Assembly: GCF_902859595.1 (NCBI RefSeq)
Contig: NZ_CADIJQ010000005.1
Location: 186,001-250,000, forward strand
DNA: 64,000 nucleotides
Direction: 5' to 3'
DNA from: Achromobacter kerstersii
Lineage (GTDB): Bacteria; Pseudomonadota; Gammaproteobacteria; Burkholderiales; Burkholderiaceae_B
In this document: positions 9,097-18,647 of the stretch, in pieces
How the letters are laid out: the number at the start of each line of letters is the position of its first letter
How positions within the stretch are numbered: position 1 is the first letter of the stretch
The notes under the pieces: model-generated
What the model saw: only the letters and a program-made list of their open reading frames with translations
Database searches by the model: none
Told to the model about the DNA's origin: nothing
Program-made: the position numbers and the translations under genes

Positions 9097-10173
9097 TTAC
9101 TGAGTGGTTCGTGCCAGGACGGCGCGCACCGCGTCGTCCGGGGCGGCGCGCATGAACGCTTCGCCAATGCGGGGCATGAGCACGTAGCGGATTGAGCCGC
9201 CTTCGGTCTTCTTGTCGACCTGCATCAGGTCCAGCCAGCGATCCGCGCCCAGGTCGGGCGCCACGACCGGGCAGCCAATCGCCGCCACCAGCGCGCGCAC
9301 GCGTTCAACGTCGGCCCGGGCAAAGCCCGCCACGTCGGCGGACAGCTCAGCCGCTTGCACCATGCCGCAGCCCACGGCTTCGCCGTGCAGCCAGGCGCCG
9401 TAGCCCAGCCCGGATTCGATGGCGTGGCCAAAGGTGTGGCCCAGGTTCAGGATGGCGCGCAAGCCGGACTCGCGCTCGTCCTTGCCCACCACCTGCGCCT
9501 TCAGCTCGCACGAACGGCGGATGGCGTAGGCGACTGCCTGCGGGTCCAGAGCGCGCAATTTTTGCGCATTGTCTTCGCACCACGTCCAGAAGTCGGGGTC
9601 CAGGATCAGGCCGTACTTGATGACTTCAGCCAGCCCGGCCGACACTTCGCGCGCAGGCAGCGTGTTCAGCACATCGGTATCGATTTCCACCGCAACCGGC
9701 TGGTAAAACGCGCCGATCATATTCTTGCCCAGCGGGTGGTTCACGGCCGTCTTGCCGCCCACCGATGAATCCACCTGCGCCAGCAACGTCGTGGGCACTT
9801 GCAGGAAGCGCACGCCACGCATATAGACGGCGGCGGCGAACCCGGTCATGTCGCCAATGACGCCGCCACCCAGGGCCACCAGCACGCAGCGGCGGTCCAG
9901 GCGGTGGGTCAGCAAGGCGTCAAAAATCAGGTTCAGCGACTGCCAGTCTTTGTAGGCCTCGCCGTCGGGCAGTTCAATGCGCAGCACGCGTTTACCGGTG
10001 CGAGCCAGCGCGGCTTCGGCGCGTTCGCCATACAGCGCCGCCACCGTGGGGTTGGTGACGACCGCAATCGCGGTGGCGTCGGCGGGGATGCATTGGTCCA
10101 GGGCATCGATGCGGCCGGGGCCGATGTGGATGGGATAGCTTCCGCCCGGGGTGTCGACGTCAACAACGTTCAT
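9097..10173 (-). CDS. aroB: 3-Dehydroquinate synthase
   Basis: Second step of the shikimate pathway: converts DAHP to 3-dehydroquinate using NAD and a divalent metal. The 358-aa product has the NAD-binding glycine-rich segment [11 protein letters not shown] near residue 105, the [11 protein letters not shown] segment, and the metal ligands in the GHTFGHAIE region. The ATG at 10173 overlaps the aroK TGA by four bases (ATGA). The unit aroK-aroB-dgt is thus a tight operon read leftwards. Confidence 0.97.
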   Translation of the reverse strand: MNVVDVDTPGGSYPIHIGPGRIDALDQCIPADATAIAVVTNPTVAALYGERAEAALARTGKRVLRIELPDGEAYKDWQSLNLIFDALLTHRLDRRCVLVALGGGVIGDMTGFAAAVYMRGVRFLQVPTTLLAQVDSSVGGKTAVNHPLGKNMIGAFYQPVAVEIDTDVLNTLPAREVSAGLAEVIKYGLILDPDFWTWCEDNAQKLRALDPQAVAYAIRRSCELKAQVVGKDERESGLRAILNLGHTFGHAIESGLGYGAWLHGEAVGCGMVQAAELSADVAGFARADVERVRALVAAIGCPVVAPDLGADRWLDLMQVDKKTEGGSIRYVLMPRIGEAFMRAAPDDAVRAVLARTTQ

Positions 10174-10811
10174 ATACGCTTCTCAAAGGCTTGTAATTGC
10201 GGCAGCAACGCCTTGACCAGGGTGTGGATGGGCATCGCGCCCGTTTCCACCACCAGGTCGGCGACTTCCTTGTAGAGGGGTTCCCGCAGGGTCATCAGGT
10301 CGCGCAGGGTGCCGCGGGGGTCCGCCGTAGCCAGCAAGGGGCGGTTACGGTCGCGGCAAGTACGGCGGAACAATTCGTCCACACTGGCCCTCAAATACAC
10401 GACGATTCCGCGTTCGTGCAGCCGCTGACGATTTTCGGCCGCCAGGATCGCGCCCCCGCCGGTTGCAAGAATAATGTTGCGCCGTTGGGTACACTCTTCC
10501 AAGGCGGCGGACTCTCGGCGACGAAAACCGGCTTCGCCCTCGATTTCGAAGATAACCGGCACCCGCACGCCGCAACGCGCCTCGAGCTCATGATCCAAAT
10601 CCATAAACTCGCGCCCCAGCGCACGCGCCAGGCTACGGCCGATGGTGGTCTTGCCTGCGCCCATCATCCCGACCAGGAAGACGGGCAGGTCGTGCGGCAA
10701 CGACACGGTCTTGCCTGTGCACTCCATGGCGCAAGGCAAGTTTTCAGGCGCCTCGTCGGAGGGCGCTGGGTCCGGGTCAGCCTCCGGACATGAGTGGGCG
10801 GAAAAGTTCAT
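10170..10811 (-). CDS. aroK: Shikimate kinase
   Basis: Phosphorylates shikimate at the 3-hydroxyl. The P-loop GMMGAGKTT follows an N-terminal extension of about 45 residues rich in Pro/Glu/Asp, so the protein (213 aa) is longer than the usual 170-175. Shikimate-binding residues are visible in [11 protein letters not shown] and GGGAIL, and the lid arginine lies in RDRNRPLL. I chose the ATG at 10811. A second in-frame ATG (residue 29) would give a shorter product. The gene is first in the aroK-aroB-dgt operon, divergent from ponA. Confidence 0.94.
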   Translation of the reverse strand: MNFSAHSCPEADPDPAPSDEAPENLPCAMECTGKTVSLPHDLPVFLVGMMGAGKTTIGRSLARALGREFMDLDHELEARCGVRVPVIFEIEGEAGFRRRESAALEECTQRRNIILATGGGAILAAENRQRLHERGIVVYLRASVDELFRRTCRDRNRPLLATADPRGTLRDLMTLREPLYKEVADLVVETGAMPIHTLVKALLPQLQAFEKRI

Positions 10812-10925
10812 GTCGGCATTATCACATCTGCCGCCAGTTGCCCGCGTACCACACAGAACTATCTTGTTACAGAAACCGATCCCGAGCGCTGAGCCGGGAC
10901 CGGAGTTACCCGTAAAATCGCCGCG

Positions 10926-13373
10926 ATGAGCAAGCCCCAGAATTCCTCCAAGAAAGACAAGCCCGCCAAGAGCGGCTCCCCGATCCTGCGATTCTTCGTA
11001 AAAACCGGCATCCTCTTTGCCGGCCTGTTCCTGTGCGGCGTATTGCTGGCGGGAATGGCGCTGGCGCTGGCCTGGCCCAACCTGCCAGACCTGAACGCCA
11101 TGACGGACTATCGCCCGCGGGTGCCGCTGCGCGTCTATACGGCGGATCGCGTCCTGATCGGCGAATTTGGCGAAGAACGCCGCAACGTGCTGCGTTTCAA
11201 TGAAATTCCGGACGTCATGAAGTCCGCGGTGCTGGCGGCCGAAGACGACCGCTTCTATCAGCACGGCGGTATCGACTGGATGGGCGTTGCGCGCGCGGGC
11301 CTGACGAACCTGATCAACATGTCGAAGACGCAGGGCGCCAGCACGATCACGATGCAGGTCGCGCGCAACTTCTACCTGTCGTCGGAAAAAACGTATTCGC
11401 GCAAGTTCTACGAACTGCTGCTGACGTTCAAGATCGAGTCCGAGCTCACCAAGGACCAGATCCTTGAGCTCTACATGAACCAAATTTATCTGGGCCACCG
11501 CGCCTACGGTTTCGCCGCCGCCTCGCGCACGTACTTCGGCAAGCCGCTGGCGGAAGTGACGCCGGCCGAAGCCGCCATGCTGGCCGGCATTCCGAAGGCG
11601 CCTTCGCGCTTCAATCCGATTTCGAACCGCCCCCGCGCCGAACTGCGCCAGCGCTATGTGCTGGGCCGCATGCAGTCGCTGGGTTACCTGACCGAGCCGG
11701 AATACAAGCAGGCGATGGCACAGCAGATCGTCATGAAGTCGGCGGAAGGCACGCCGGCCGGCGGCTATTCCATTCATGGCGAATACGTGGCGGAATTGGC
11801 GCGCCAGCTGCTGTTCAACGTCTACCAAGACAACGTCTACTCGCGCGGCATCAACATCTACACCACCGTGCAGTCGAAGGACCAGGAAGCGGCATACCGC
11901 GCCGTGCGTGAAGGCGTGCTGGAATACACGCGCCGCGCGCCCTACCCCGGCCCCGAGGAACAGCTGGACCTGCCCCCCGGCACCGAAAACAATCCGGCGG
12001 CGCTGGACGAATTCCTGGACGGCGTGTTCGACAAGTTCAGCGATAGCGGCGACCTGCTCACCGCGCTGGTCCTGTCGGCCAGCCCCACCGAAGTGAAGCT
12101 CGCGCGCAGCTCACGCGAAATCATCACGGTGACCGACAAGAAGGTGCTGGGCGTTGTCGCCCGCGCGCTGAACGACAAGGCCAAGCCCGAACAACGCATC
12201 AAGCGCGGCTCGGTGGTCTACATCCGCAAGTTCGGCGACAACTGGGAAATCATCAACCTGCCTTCGGTGCAGGCAGCGTTCGTGGCCCTGTCGCCGCAAG
12301 ACGGCGCCATCCGCGCCATGGTCGGCGGTTTCGACTTCTATCGCGGCAACTTCAACCGCGTGACGCAGGCGTGGCGCCAGCCGGGCTCGAACATCAAGCC
12401 CTTCATCTACGCCGCCTCGCTGGAACGCGGCCTGACGCCGGCCACGCAAATCTCTGACCAGCCGTTCGAACTGACCGCCGCGCAAACCGGCTCCAAAGCC
12501 TGGAACCCCAAGAACTACGGCAACCAGTACGAACCGATGCTGACGTTGCGCCAGGGCTTGTACAAGTCGAAGAACATGGTGTCGATCCGCATCCTGCAAG
12601 CCATCAGCCCGCAGTACGCACAGGACTACCTGACCCGTTTCGGTTTTGACAAGGCCCGCCAGCCGGCCGTGCTGCCGCTGGCGTTGGGCGCAGGCTCCGT
12701 CACGCCGCTGCAACTGGCCGGCGCGTTCTCGGTGTTCGCCAACGGCGGCTACCGCGTCACCCCGTATCTGATCGACCGCGTGACCGACAGCAACGGCAAG
12801 GTCATCATGCAATCCAAGCCGGTGGTGGCGGGCGACGCCGCTGCCCGCGCGATCGACCCGCGCACCGCCTGGGTCATGGACGACATCCTGCGCGGCGTGG
12901 CCACCTACGGCACCGCGGCGCGTGCACGCGTGCTGCTCAAGCGCAACGACATCGCCGGCAAGACGGGCACGACCAACGAATCCGTGGACGCCTGGTTCTC
13001 GGGCTACACGCCGAACCTGGTTGCGACGTCGTGGCTGGGCTTTGACCAGCCGAAGTCGCTGGGCTCGCGCGAAACGGGTGGCGGCGTCGCCATGCCGATC
13101 TGGGTCGACTACATGCAAGACGTGCTCAAGGGCGTGCCGGAAGAAAAGCCGCGCGCGCGCCCCGACGGCATCATCGTGGAAAACGGCGAGTTCTATTTCT
13201 CGGAATTCCCGCCTGGGCAAGCCGTAGCCCGCCTGGGCCTGGCCGAGGCCGACACGCTGGGCGAGTTCCTGCATGGCTTGGGCAGCAGCAGCAACGAAGA
13301 TACGAAGATCAAGGTAGCGCCGGGCGTGGGAACGCAAAACGCGGCCCCGTGGTCGCAGAAGATCCCGTTCTGA
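10926..13373 (+). CDS. mrcA: Penicillin-binding protein 1A (bifunctional)
   Basis: Class A PBP that polymerises and cross-links peptidoglycan, anchored in the inner membrane. The 815-aa product has a basic cytoplasmic start and one transmembrane helix at about 20-42. The GT51 transglycosylase domain carries the catalytic Glu in AAEDDRFYQHGG and the GASTITMQ motif. The transpeptidase domain has SNIK (SxxK) near 486 and KTGTT near 678. The gene is divergent from aroK. In many relatives the pilMNOPQ genes lie between these two loci; here they do not. Often named ponA. Confidence 0.96.
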   Translation: MSKPQNSSKKDKPAKSGSPILRFFVKTGILFAGLFLCGVLLAGMALALAWPNLPDLNAMTDYRPRVPLRVYTADRVLIGEFGEERRNVLRFNEIPDVMKSAVLAAEDDRFYQHGGIDWMGVARAGLTNLINMSKTQGASTITMQVARNFYLSSEKTYSRKFYELLLTFKIESELTKDQILELYMNQIYLGHRAYGFAAASRTYFGKPLAEVTPAEAAMLAGIPKAPSRFNPISNRPRAELRQRYVLGRMQSLGYLTEPEYKQAMAQQIVMKSAEGTPAGGYSIHGEYVAELARQLLFNVYQDNVYSRGINIYTTVQSKDQEAAYRAVREGVLEYTRRAPYPGPEEQLDLPPGTENNPAALDEFLDGVFDKFSDSGDLLTALVLSASPTEVKLARSSREIITVTDKKVLGVVARALNDKAKPEQRIKRGSVVYIRKFGDNWEIINLPSVQAAFVALSPQDGAIRAMVGGFDFYRGNFNRVTQAWRQPGSNIKPFIYAASLERGLTPATQISDQPFELTAAQTGSKAWNPKNYGNQYEPMLTLRQGLYKSKNMVSIRILQAISPQYAQDYLTRFGFDKARQPAVLPLALGAGSVTPLQLAGAFSVFANGGYRVTPYLIDRVTDSNGKVIMQSKPVVAGDAAARAIDPRTAWVMDDILRGVATYGTAARARVLLKRNDIAGKTGTTNESVDAWFSGYTPNLVATSWLGFDQPKSLGSRETGGGVAMPIWVDYMQDVLKGVPEEKPRARPDGIIVENGEFYFSEFPPGQAVARLGLAEADTLGEFLHGLGSSSNEDTKIKVAPGVGTQNAAPWSQKIPF

Positions 13374-13374
13374 T

Positions 13375-13406
13375 GAAAAAAGGCCGGCCTGTGATGGGCC
13401 GGCCTT
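13375..13406 (-). terminator. Terminator between mrcA and the ABC transporter operon
   Basis: AAGGCCGGCC (13380-13389) pairs with GGCCGGCCTT (13397-13406) over a 7-base loop. On the minus strand the stem is followed by a T-run (TTTTTTCATC), so it mainly ends the importer operon. It may also act on mrcA from the other side. Confidence 0.8.
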
Positions 13407-13431
13407 CAGTTGCTGATGGGCAGCCGGCTTT

Positions 13432-15084
13432 CTACTGAAGCACCGCTTCGGCCGGCCTGAACCGCTTGAAATCCCAATGCCGGCCCGGCGCGGCGTCCAG
13501 CAGCTGGCGCGTGTAGCCATCCTGCGGCCGGGTCAGCACCGCGGCCGCCTCCCCCGCTTCGACGATCTGCCCCGACTTCATCACGACAATCGAATCGCAG
13601 ATCTGCGCCGCCACGCGCAGGTCGTGTGTGATGAACAGCACGGCCGTATCGGTACGGGTGCGTATGTCTTCAATCAGTTCCAGCACCTGCGCCTGTACCG
13701 ACACGTCCAACGCGGAGACCGCCTCGTCGGCGATCAGGATGTCGGGCCGCAGGGCCAGGGCGCGCGCAATGCAGATGCGCTGGCGTTGCCCGCCCGAGAA
13801 CTGATGCGGATAGCGCTCCATGGTGTCCGCGCCCAGCCCGACGATATCCAGCAGCTCTATCGCCCGCGCTTGCGCCTCGTCTTGTGGCACGCCGAAGTTG
13901 CGCATGCCCTCGATGATCGAATCGCCGACGCGAAGGCGCGCATTCAGCGACCGGTACGGGTCCTGGAACACCACCTGGATGCGCTTGCGCACAGGATGGA
14001 ATGCCCGTTTGCTGGCCGTGGCGATCTCGGTGCCATCCAGGCGCACACTGCCGGAACTGGGATCGATCAGGCGAGCGATGCAGCGCGCCAGGGTGGACTT
14101 GCCCGAACCGGATTCGCCCACGATGCCCACGATCTCTTTCTTGCGCAGTGTGAAGCTGACATCGCGCACCGCGTGCACCGCGCGCTTTGCCTTGAAGAAG
14201 CCGCGCTCGCTATAGGTCTTTTGCAGACCGTTGACGACCAGCACAGGTTCGCCCGTGGGCGCCTGCCGAGCCGACGGCGCCAGCCCCGGCACCGATGACA
14301 CCAGCATGCGGGTGTAAGCCTCTTTCGGACGCGCCAGCACCTCGTCGCGCGTACCCACCTCGACCAGCTTTCCGCGGTTCATCACCGCAATGCGATCGGC
14401 AATTTCCGCCACCACGCCGAAGTCATGCGTGATGAACAGCACCGCAGTGTTGTGCGACTTCTGCAACTCCAGAATCAACGCCAGGATTTGCTTCTGGGTA
14501 GTCACGTCCAGCGCGGTGGTGGGCTCGTCGGCGATCAGCAGCTTGGGGTTCAGAATCAGCGCCATGCAGATGACGATGCGTTGGCGTTGTCCGCCGGAAA
14601 GCTGATGAGGATAGGACTGGTAGATGCGTTCCACGTCCGGCAGCCGCACCGACGCCAGCATGTCCAGGATCTTGCGCTTGCGTGAGGCCGCGTCCATGGC
14701 GCTATGGGTGCGCAGTACCTCGTCGATCTGCCAGCCCACCGTGCGCACCGGATTGAGCGCCGTCATGGGCTCCTGGAAGACCATGGACATGCGGGTCGCG
14801 CGTAGTTCGCGCAGGCGCTCCGGCGTGCACGCCAGCACGTCTTCGCCGTCAAGCAGGATGCGCCCTGCGCTGGGCCGCAGCGCATCCGGCGCCAACAGGC
14901 CCATTACCGAAAATGACGTTACGGATTTGCCCGATCCGGACTCCCCGACCACACACAGTGTTTCACCGGCGTGTATGTCGAAGCTGATGCCTTCGACCAC
15001 GCGGCGTGGCTCATCCACCGGCGCGCCTACGAGCGACACCGACAGATTCTGCACTTGCAGCACGGGCATTGTGGAATCGTTCAT
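13432..15084 (-). CDS. Dipeptide/oligopeptide-type ABC transporter, fused double ATPase
   Basis: Energy-coupling subunit of a peptide/nickel-class importer. Two ABC modules are joined in one 550-aa chain (DppD-DppF fused, GsiA-like). Each has a Walker A GESGSGKS, a signature (LSGGQRQRI and FSGGQRQRI) and a Walker B (LLIADEPT and ILIADEAV). A start upstream of 15084 is possible, but the ATG at 15084 has an AGAAGG before it and lies one base after the permease stop. It is the last gene of the five-gene run from the hydantoinase, and a terminator follows. The substrate is probably the cyclic amide handled by the upstream hydrolases (inference from context). Confidence 0.9.
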   Translation of the reverse strand: MNDSTMPVLQVQNLSVSLVGAPVDEPRRVVEGISFDIHAGETLCVVGESGSGKSVTSFSVMGLLAPDALRPSAGRILLDGEDVLACTPERLRELRATRMSMVFQEPMTALNPVRTVGWQIDEVLRTHSAMDAASRKRKILDMLASVRLPDVERIYQSYPHQLSGGQRQRIVICMALILNPKLLIADEPTTALDVTTQKQILALILELQKSHNTAVLFITHDFGVVAEIADRIAVMNRGKLVEVGTRDEVLARPKEAYTRMLVSSVPGLAPSARQAPTGEPVLVVNGLQKTYSERGFFKAKRAVHAVRDVSFTLRKKEIVGIVGESGSGKSTLARCIARLIDPSSGSVRLDGTEIATASKRAFHPVRKRIQVVFQDPYRSLNARLRVGDSIIEGMRNFGVPQDEAQARAIELLDIVGLGADTMERYPHQFSGGQRQRICIARALALRPDILIADEAVSALDVSVQAQVLELIEDIRTRTDTAVLFITHDLRVAAQICDSIVVMKSGQIVEAGEAAAVLTRPQDGYTRQLLDAAPGRHWDFKRFRPAEAVLQ

Positions 15085-15085
15085 G

Positions 15086-15982
15086 TCAGACCCTTCTCGC
15101 CATCTTGGGATCAAGGGCATCGCGCATGGCGTCACCCAGCATGTTCACGCTAAGCACGGTCAGCGCCAGGAACACGCCTGGCAGCAGAATCAGCTCCGGC
15201 TTGATCTGGAAGTACATCCTGCCTTCGGCGATCACGTTGCCCCAGGACGGAAACTCTGGCGGCATACCGACGCCCAGGAAGCTCATGACCGCCTCGGACA
15301 GCATGGCGGACGCAAAGATGAAGGTGCCCTGCACGATCAGCGGCGCCACCGTGTTCGGCACCAGATGGCGCAGCATCAGCACGTGCGTGGGCGTGCCCAG
15401 CGAAATAGCGGCTTCCACATAAGGCTCGTCACGCAGGCTCAGGATCAGGCCGCGTACCAGGCGCACCACTCGCGGAAACTCAGGCACGGCAATGGCGATG
15501 AGCACCGTCAACATGCTGGCGCCGGTTACCGCCACCAGCGCGATGGCAAGCAGGATGCTCGGCACGGACATGATGCCGTCCATGACGCGCATGATGACCA
15601 TGTCCGCCGTGCGAAAGTAGCCCGCGATCACGCCCAGCGCCAGCCCGGGTATCAACGCGGCCACGGCCGTGCCCGCCCCGATCATCAGTGAAATGCGTGC
15701 GCCATGGACCACGCGTGACAGCACGTCGCGGCCATAGGCGTCGGTGCCAAACCAGTGCTCGGCGGAAAAGCCCTTCAGGCGCTGCATGGGATTGATGGCC
15801 ATCGGGTCAGCCAGGCCCAGCAGGTTGGCCGAGACAGCGGCCAGGACGATAAGCGCAAGCGCAGCCAGCGCCGCCATGACCGGCCAGGTGGACAGCGTGC
15901 GAACCAGCGCGGACGCGGGTCGCTTGCGGATGGCAGGCGCAGCGCCGGCCCCACCCGCGATCGAGTGTATGGAAGTGGACAT
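15086..15982 (-). CDS. ABC transporter permease, DppC-like
   Basis: Inner-membrane permease, 298 aa. It has the N-terminal cytoplasmic and first-helix segment, then the FGTDAYGRDVLSRV motif typical of DppC/OppC partners. The EAA loop is at EAAISLGTPTHVLMLRHLVP. About six transmembrane helices are expected. It pairs with the upstream DppB-like permease. The stop abuts the start of the ATPase gene, indicating one operon. Confidence 0.92.
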   Translation of the reverse strand: MSTSIHSIAGGAGAAPAIRKRPASALVRTLSTWPVMAALAALALIVLAAVSANLLGLADPMAINPMQRLKGFSAEHWFGTDAYGRDVLSRVVHGARISLMIGAGTAVAALIPGLALGVIAGYFRTADMVIMRVMDGIMSVPSILLAIALVAVTGASMLTVLIAIAVPEFPRVVRLVRGLILSLRDEPYVEAAISLGTPTHVLMLRHLVPNTVAPLIVQGTFIFASAMLSEAVMSFLGVGMPPEFPSWGNVIAEGRMYFQIKPELILLPGVFLALTVLSVNMLGDAMRDALDPKMARRV

Positions 15983-15992
15983 GCAAGTTCCT

Positions 15993-16934
15993 TCAATAAC
16001 GGATGCGCGGATCGAACACCGAGTACAGAACGTCGATGGTCAGGTTCACACCGATGTAGACCAGTGAAAACAGCAGGATCAGCCCTTGGATCAGCGGATA
16101 ATCCCGGGCCAGCACGGACTCGACCACCAGCCGGCCCAGGCCGGGCAGGTTGAACACCGATTCCGTGACGACCACGCCGCTGATCAATAACGCGATGCTC
16201 ACGCCGATCACGGTGATGATGGGAACGGCCGCGGTTCGCAGCGCATGCGCCATCATCACGGCCCGTTCGGTGATGCCCTTGGCGCGCGCGGTGCGAATGA
16301 AGTCTTCGCCCATCACCTCCAGCACGCTGCTGCGTGCAATGCGCGCAATCAAGGCGACAAAGCCCGTGCTCAGTGCGATGGTGGGCAGCAGCAGGTGCAG
16401 GCCGAAGGCCAGCAAGCCCGCCGACGGCGACTTATAGCCTTGCACAGGCAGCCAGCCCAGCTTCATGGCGAACAGCAGGATCAGCGCGTAGCCGGTGACA
16501 AAGATGGGCACCGAAAAACCCAGCACCGAAAATGCCATCACCGCCCGGTCTGTGCGGGTGCCGCGCCGCCACGCCGAGAACACACCCAGCGGCACCGCGA
16601 TCAGCGTGGACAGCAGGATGGTCGACAGCGCCAGCGCCAGCGACGGCCCCACGCGGGCACTGATCATCGCAGTGACGGGCGTGCCCGAATGCAGCGACAC
16701 GCCCAGATCGCCTTGCAGCACCTGGCCGCTCCAAAGAAGGAACTGGGTGGCCAGCGACCTGTCCAGCCCCATGTGCTCGCGAATCTGGGCCAGCTGCGTC
16801 TCGGTGGCCGCATCGCCTGCCAGCATCAGCGCCGGGTCCCCCGGCGTCAGACGCAGCAGGCAAAACACCAGCACGGCCACCGTCAGCACCACGGGAACGG
16901 TTGCAAGGATGCGTCTGAGTAGGTAGCTGAACAT
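15993..16934 (-). CDS. ABC transporter permease, DppB-like
   Basis: Inner-membrane permease, 313 aa. The first helix ends in VFCLLRLTPGDPA, the family hallmark of DppB/OppB/NikB. The EAA-type loop is visible near IRTARAKGITERAVMMAHAL. It is separated by 10 bases from the DppC-like gene and by 6 from the binding-protein gene, so all are cotranscribed. Confidence 0.93.
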   Translation of the reverse strand: MFSYLLRRILATVPVVLTVAVLVFCLLRLTPGDPALMLAGDAATETQLAQIREHMGLDRSLATQFLLWSGQVLQGDLGVSLHSGTPVTAMISARVGPSLALALSTILLSTLIAVPLGVFSAWRRGTRTDRAVMAFSVLGFSVPIFVTGYALILLFAMKLGWLPVQGYKSPSAGLLAFGLHLLLPTIALSTGFVALIARIARSSVLEVMGEDFIRTARAKGITERAVMMAHALRTAAVPIITVIGVSIALLISGVVVTESVFNLPGLGRLVVESVLARDYPLIQGLILLFSLVYIGVNLTIDVLYSVFDPRIRY

Positions 16935-16940
16935 GCTGGC

Positions 16941-18578
16941 TTACCGGCTTTTCTTAATGTTCCAGAACACCGGCGCGGGTGATTCCAACACGCCCGACAG
17001 CTTCTTGCTGTAGGCGGCGGCGGTCTCGATCTGGCCCAGTGTGACGGCTACGCCTTCGTCCAGCATCACGTCCTGAAGCTGGTCGGCGATCTGCTTGCGT
17101 TCCGGTTCCGTCGCCGCCACCAGGAACTGATCACGCAGTGCCTCGACTTTCGGCACGGTCGGCCAGCCGAACCAGGCCTTCTCGCCGTTGGCCGACACGC
17201 CATAGTTGCGCAGCGGGTCCATGATTTCGCTGACGTGCCACGTGGTCACGAAAATGCTCCAGCCGCCCTTGGCGGGCACGTCGCGGTTGGCGCGGCGCGA
17301 CAGCATGGTCATGAAGTCCATGGCCTGCAATTGAACGTTGAAGCCCGCCTGGCGCAACTGCTGCGCCATCACCACGGGAATGGCGGACGCCATGGCGATG
17401 TCGGTGGCATGCAGGATCACGACGGGCGCGCCGTCATACTTGGCCTCCTTCAGAAGCGCCTTCGCCTTGTCGATATTGGACGGCACGATCATGTCGGCAC
17501 GGGTATCGCTGGAATACGGCAGGCCGCAGCCGAACACCGCGCCACAAGTCTTGAAGAACTCCGGATCGCCCACCTGCGCCTTCAGGATGTCGCCCTGCCC
17601 GACCGCATACATGGCGGCCTGGCGCACCAGCTTGTTGTCGAAGGGCGCATTAAGCTGGTTGAAGCGGTACATGGGCTGGTAGCCCATCTTGTCCAGCACG
17701 CGCAACGTCACGTCCGGTGCACTTCTGACCATCGGCACCAGGTCAAAAGGCACGGTCTCGATGTAATCGACCTCTCCGCCCAGCAGGGCATTGACGGTCG
17801 TCATCGGGTCGGCCATGGCCACCCATTCCACTCGGTCCACGTTGACCACCTTGCCGCCGGCCGTCCAGCTGGGCGCTTCCTTGCGCGGCACGTAGTCGGT
17901 ATTCTTTTCGTAGACCGTCTTCACGCCCGGCTGGAATTCCTTCTGCACGAACTTGAAGGGCCCGGACCCGGTGTAATCGCTGATGGCTTGCGCCACCGGC
18001 GTTTGCGCCACGCGCTTGGGCATCATGAAGCTGGGCAGGCCGCTGGGTTTGCCTAGTGCGGACAGCACGTCCGCCGGCGCCGTCAGCACGATCTTGAAAG
18101 TCTTGTCATCGATGACGTCCATCGATGCAACCAAGGGCATGAGCTGGCGGCCGGTCTTGTCCGACTGTGCCCATCGCTGAATCGAAGCCACGCAGTCCTC
18201 GGCCTTCACGGCGGTGCCATCGTGCCATTTCAACCCATCGCGCAGCGTGAACGTATAGGTCTTGCCGTCCGGCGAGACTTCCCATTTGTCCGCCATCTGC
18301 GGCTGGATCTTGTTGTTCGCGTCCGTCGCCAGCAGCGTGTCGTAGATCATGTAGGCGTGGTTGCGCGTCTGGTGCGACGCCGTCAGCACGGGGTCCAGCA
18401 CCGTTAATTTGCTGGCCATCACCACGGTCAGGGTTTCCGCCTGCGCGGGCGCCCAGGCCAGGGCAGCGGCGCAAGCCAGCGCGGGCGCCCAGGCCAGGGC
18501 AGCGGCGCAAGCCAGCGCGGCGCCGAGGTGGCCCAGGCCGTAGCGCGATTCAACTCTTTGAGCGTTCAGAAAAGCCAT
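16941..18578 (-). CDS. ABC transporter substrate-binding protein (family 5)
   Basis: Periplasmic solute receptor of the peptide/opine/nickel family, 545 aa. Sections such as LTVLDPVLTASHQTRNHAYM and YTFTLRDGLKWHDG are family-typical. The signal peptide is unusually long and contains a perfectly duplicated 12-residue hydrophobic block. It ends near AQAETLTVV, a likely cleavage site. It is the first transporter gene after the two hydrolases. The ligand is unknown; a hydantoin, a dihydropyrimidine or another cyclic amide would fit the neighbours. Confidence 0.9.
   Translation of the reverse strand: MAFLNAQRVESRYGLGHLGAALACAAALAWAPALACAAALAWAPAQAETLTVVMASKLTVLDPVLTASHQTRNHAYMIYDTLLATDANNKIQPQMADKWEVSPDGKTYTFTLRDGLKWHDGTAVKAEDCVASIQRWAQSDKTGRQLMPLVASMDVIDDKTFKIVLTAPADVLSALGKPSGLPSFMMPKRVAQTPVAQAISDYTGSGPFKFVQKEFQPGVKTVYEKNTDYVPRKEAPSWTAGGKVVNVDRVEWVAMADPMTTVNALLGGEVDYIETVPFDLVPMVRSAPDVTLRVLDKMGYQPMYRFNQLNAPFDNKLVRQAAMYAVGQGDILKAQVGDPEFFKTCGAVFGCGLPYSSDTRADMIVPSNIDKAKALLKEAKYDGAPVVILHATDIAMASAIPVVMAQQLRQAGFNVQLQAMDFMTMLSRRANRDVPAKGGWSIFVTTWHVSEIMDPLRNYGVSANGEKAWFGWPTVPKVEALRDQFLVAATEPERKQIADQLQDVMLDEGVAVTLGQIETAAAYSKKLSGVLESPAPVFWNIKKSR
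18443..18514. repeat. Perfect 36-bp tandem duplication inside a signal-peptide region
   Basis: Positions 18443-18478 and 18479-18514 are identical on reading. They encode two copies of a 12-residue Ala/Leu/Trp block (ALACAAALAWAP register) in the binding protein's signal peptide. The length keeps the frame. The start of a diverged third copy (GCGCGGCGCC) follows. Confidence 0.9.
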
Positions 18579-18647
18579 GTCATTCCCTTGAAGTTTTTAT
18601 GGAAGAACGGGGCCTGTGCCGGCCCTTCGGATGGAGTTGCGATCAGG

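Noticed and set aside
10812..11828. Upstream extension of the aroK frame to 552 codons
   Set aside because: The extension runs antisense through mrcA and has no family resemblance. Shikimate kinase begins at 10811.
13432..15084. Frameshift fusion of two ATPase genes
   Set aside because: The double-ATPase layout is a known normal form in peptide-type importers, and both modules are complete.
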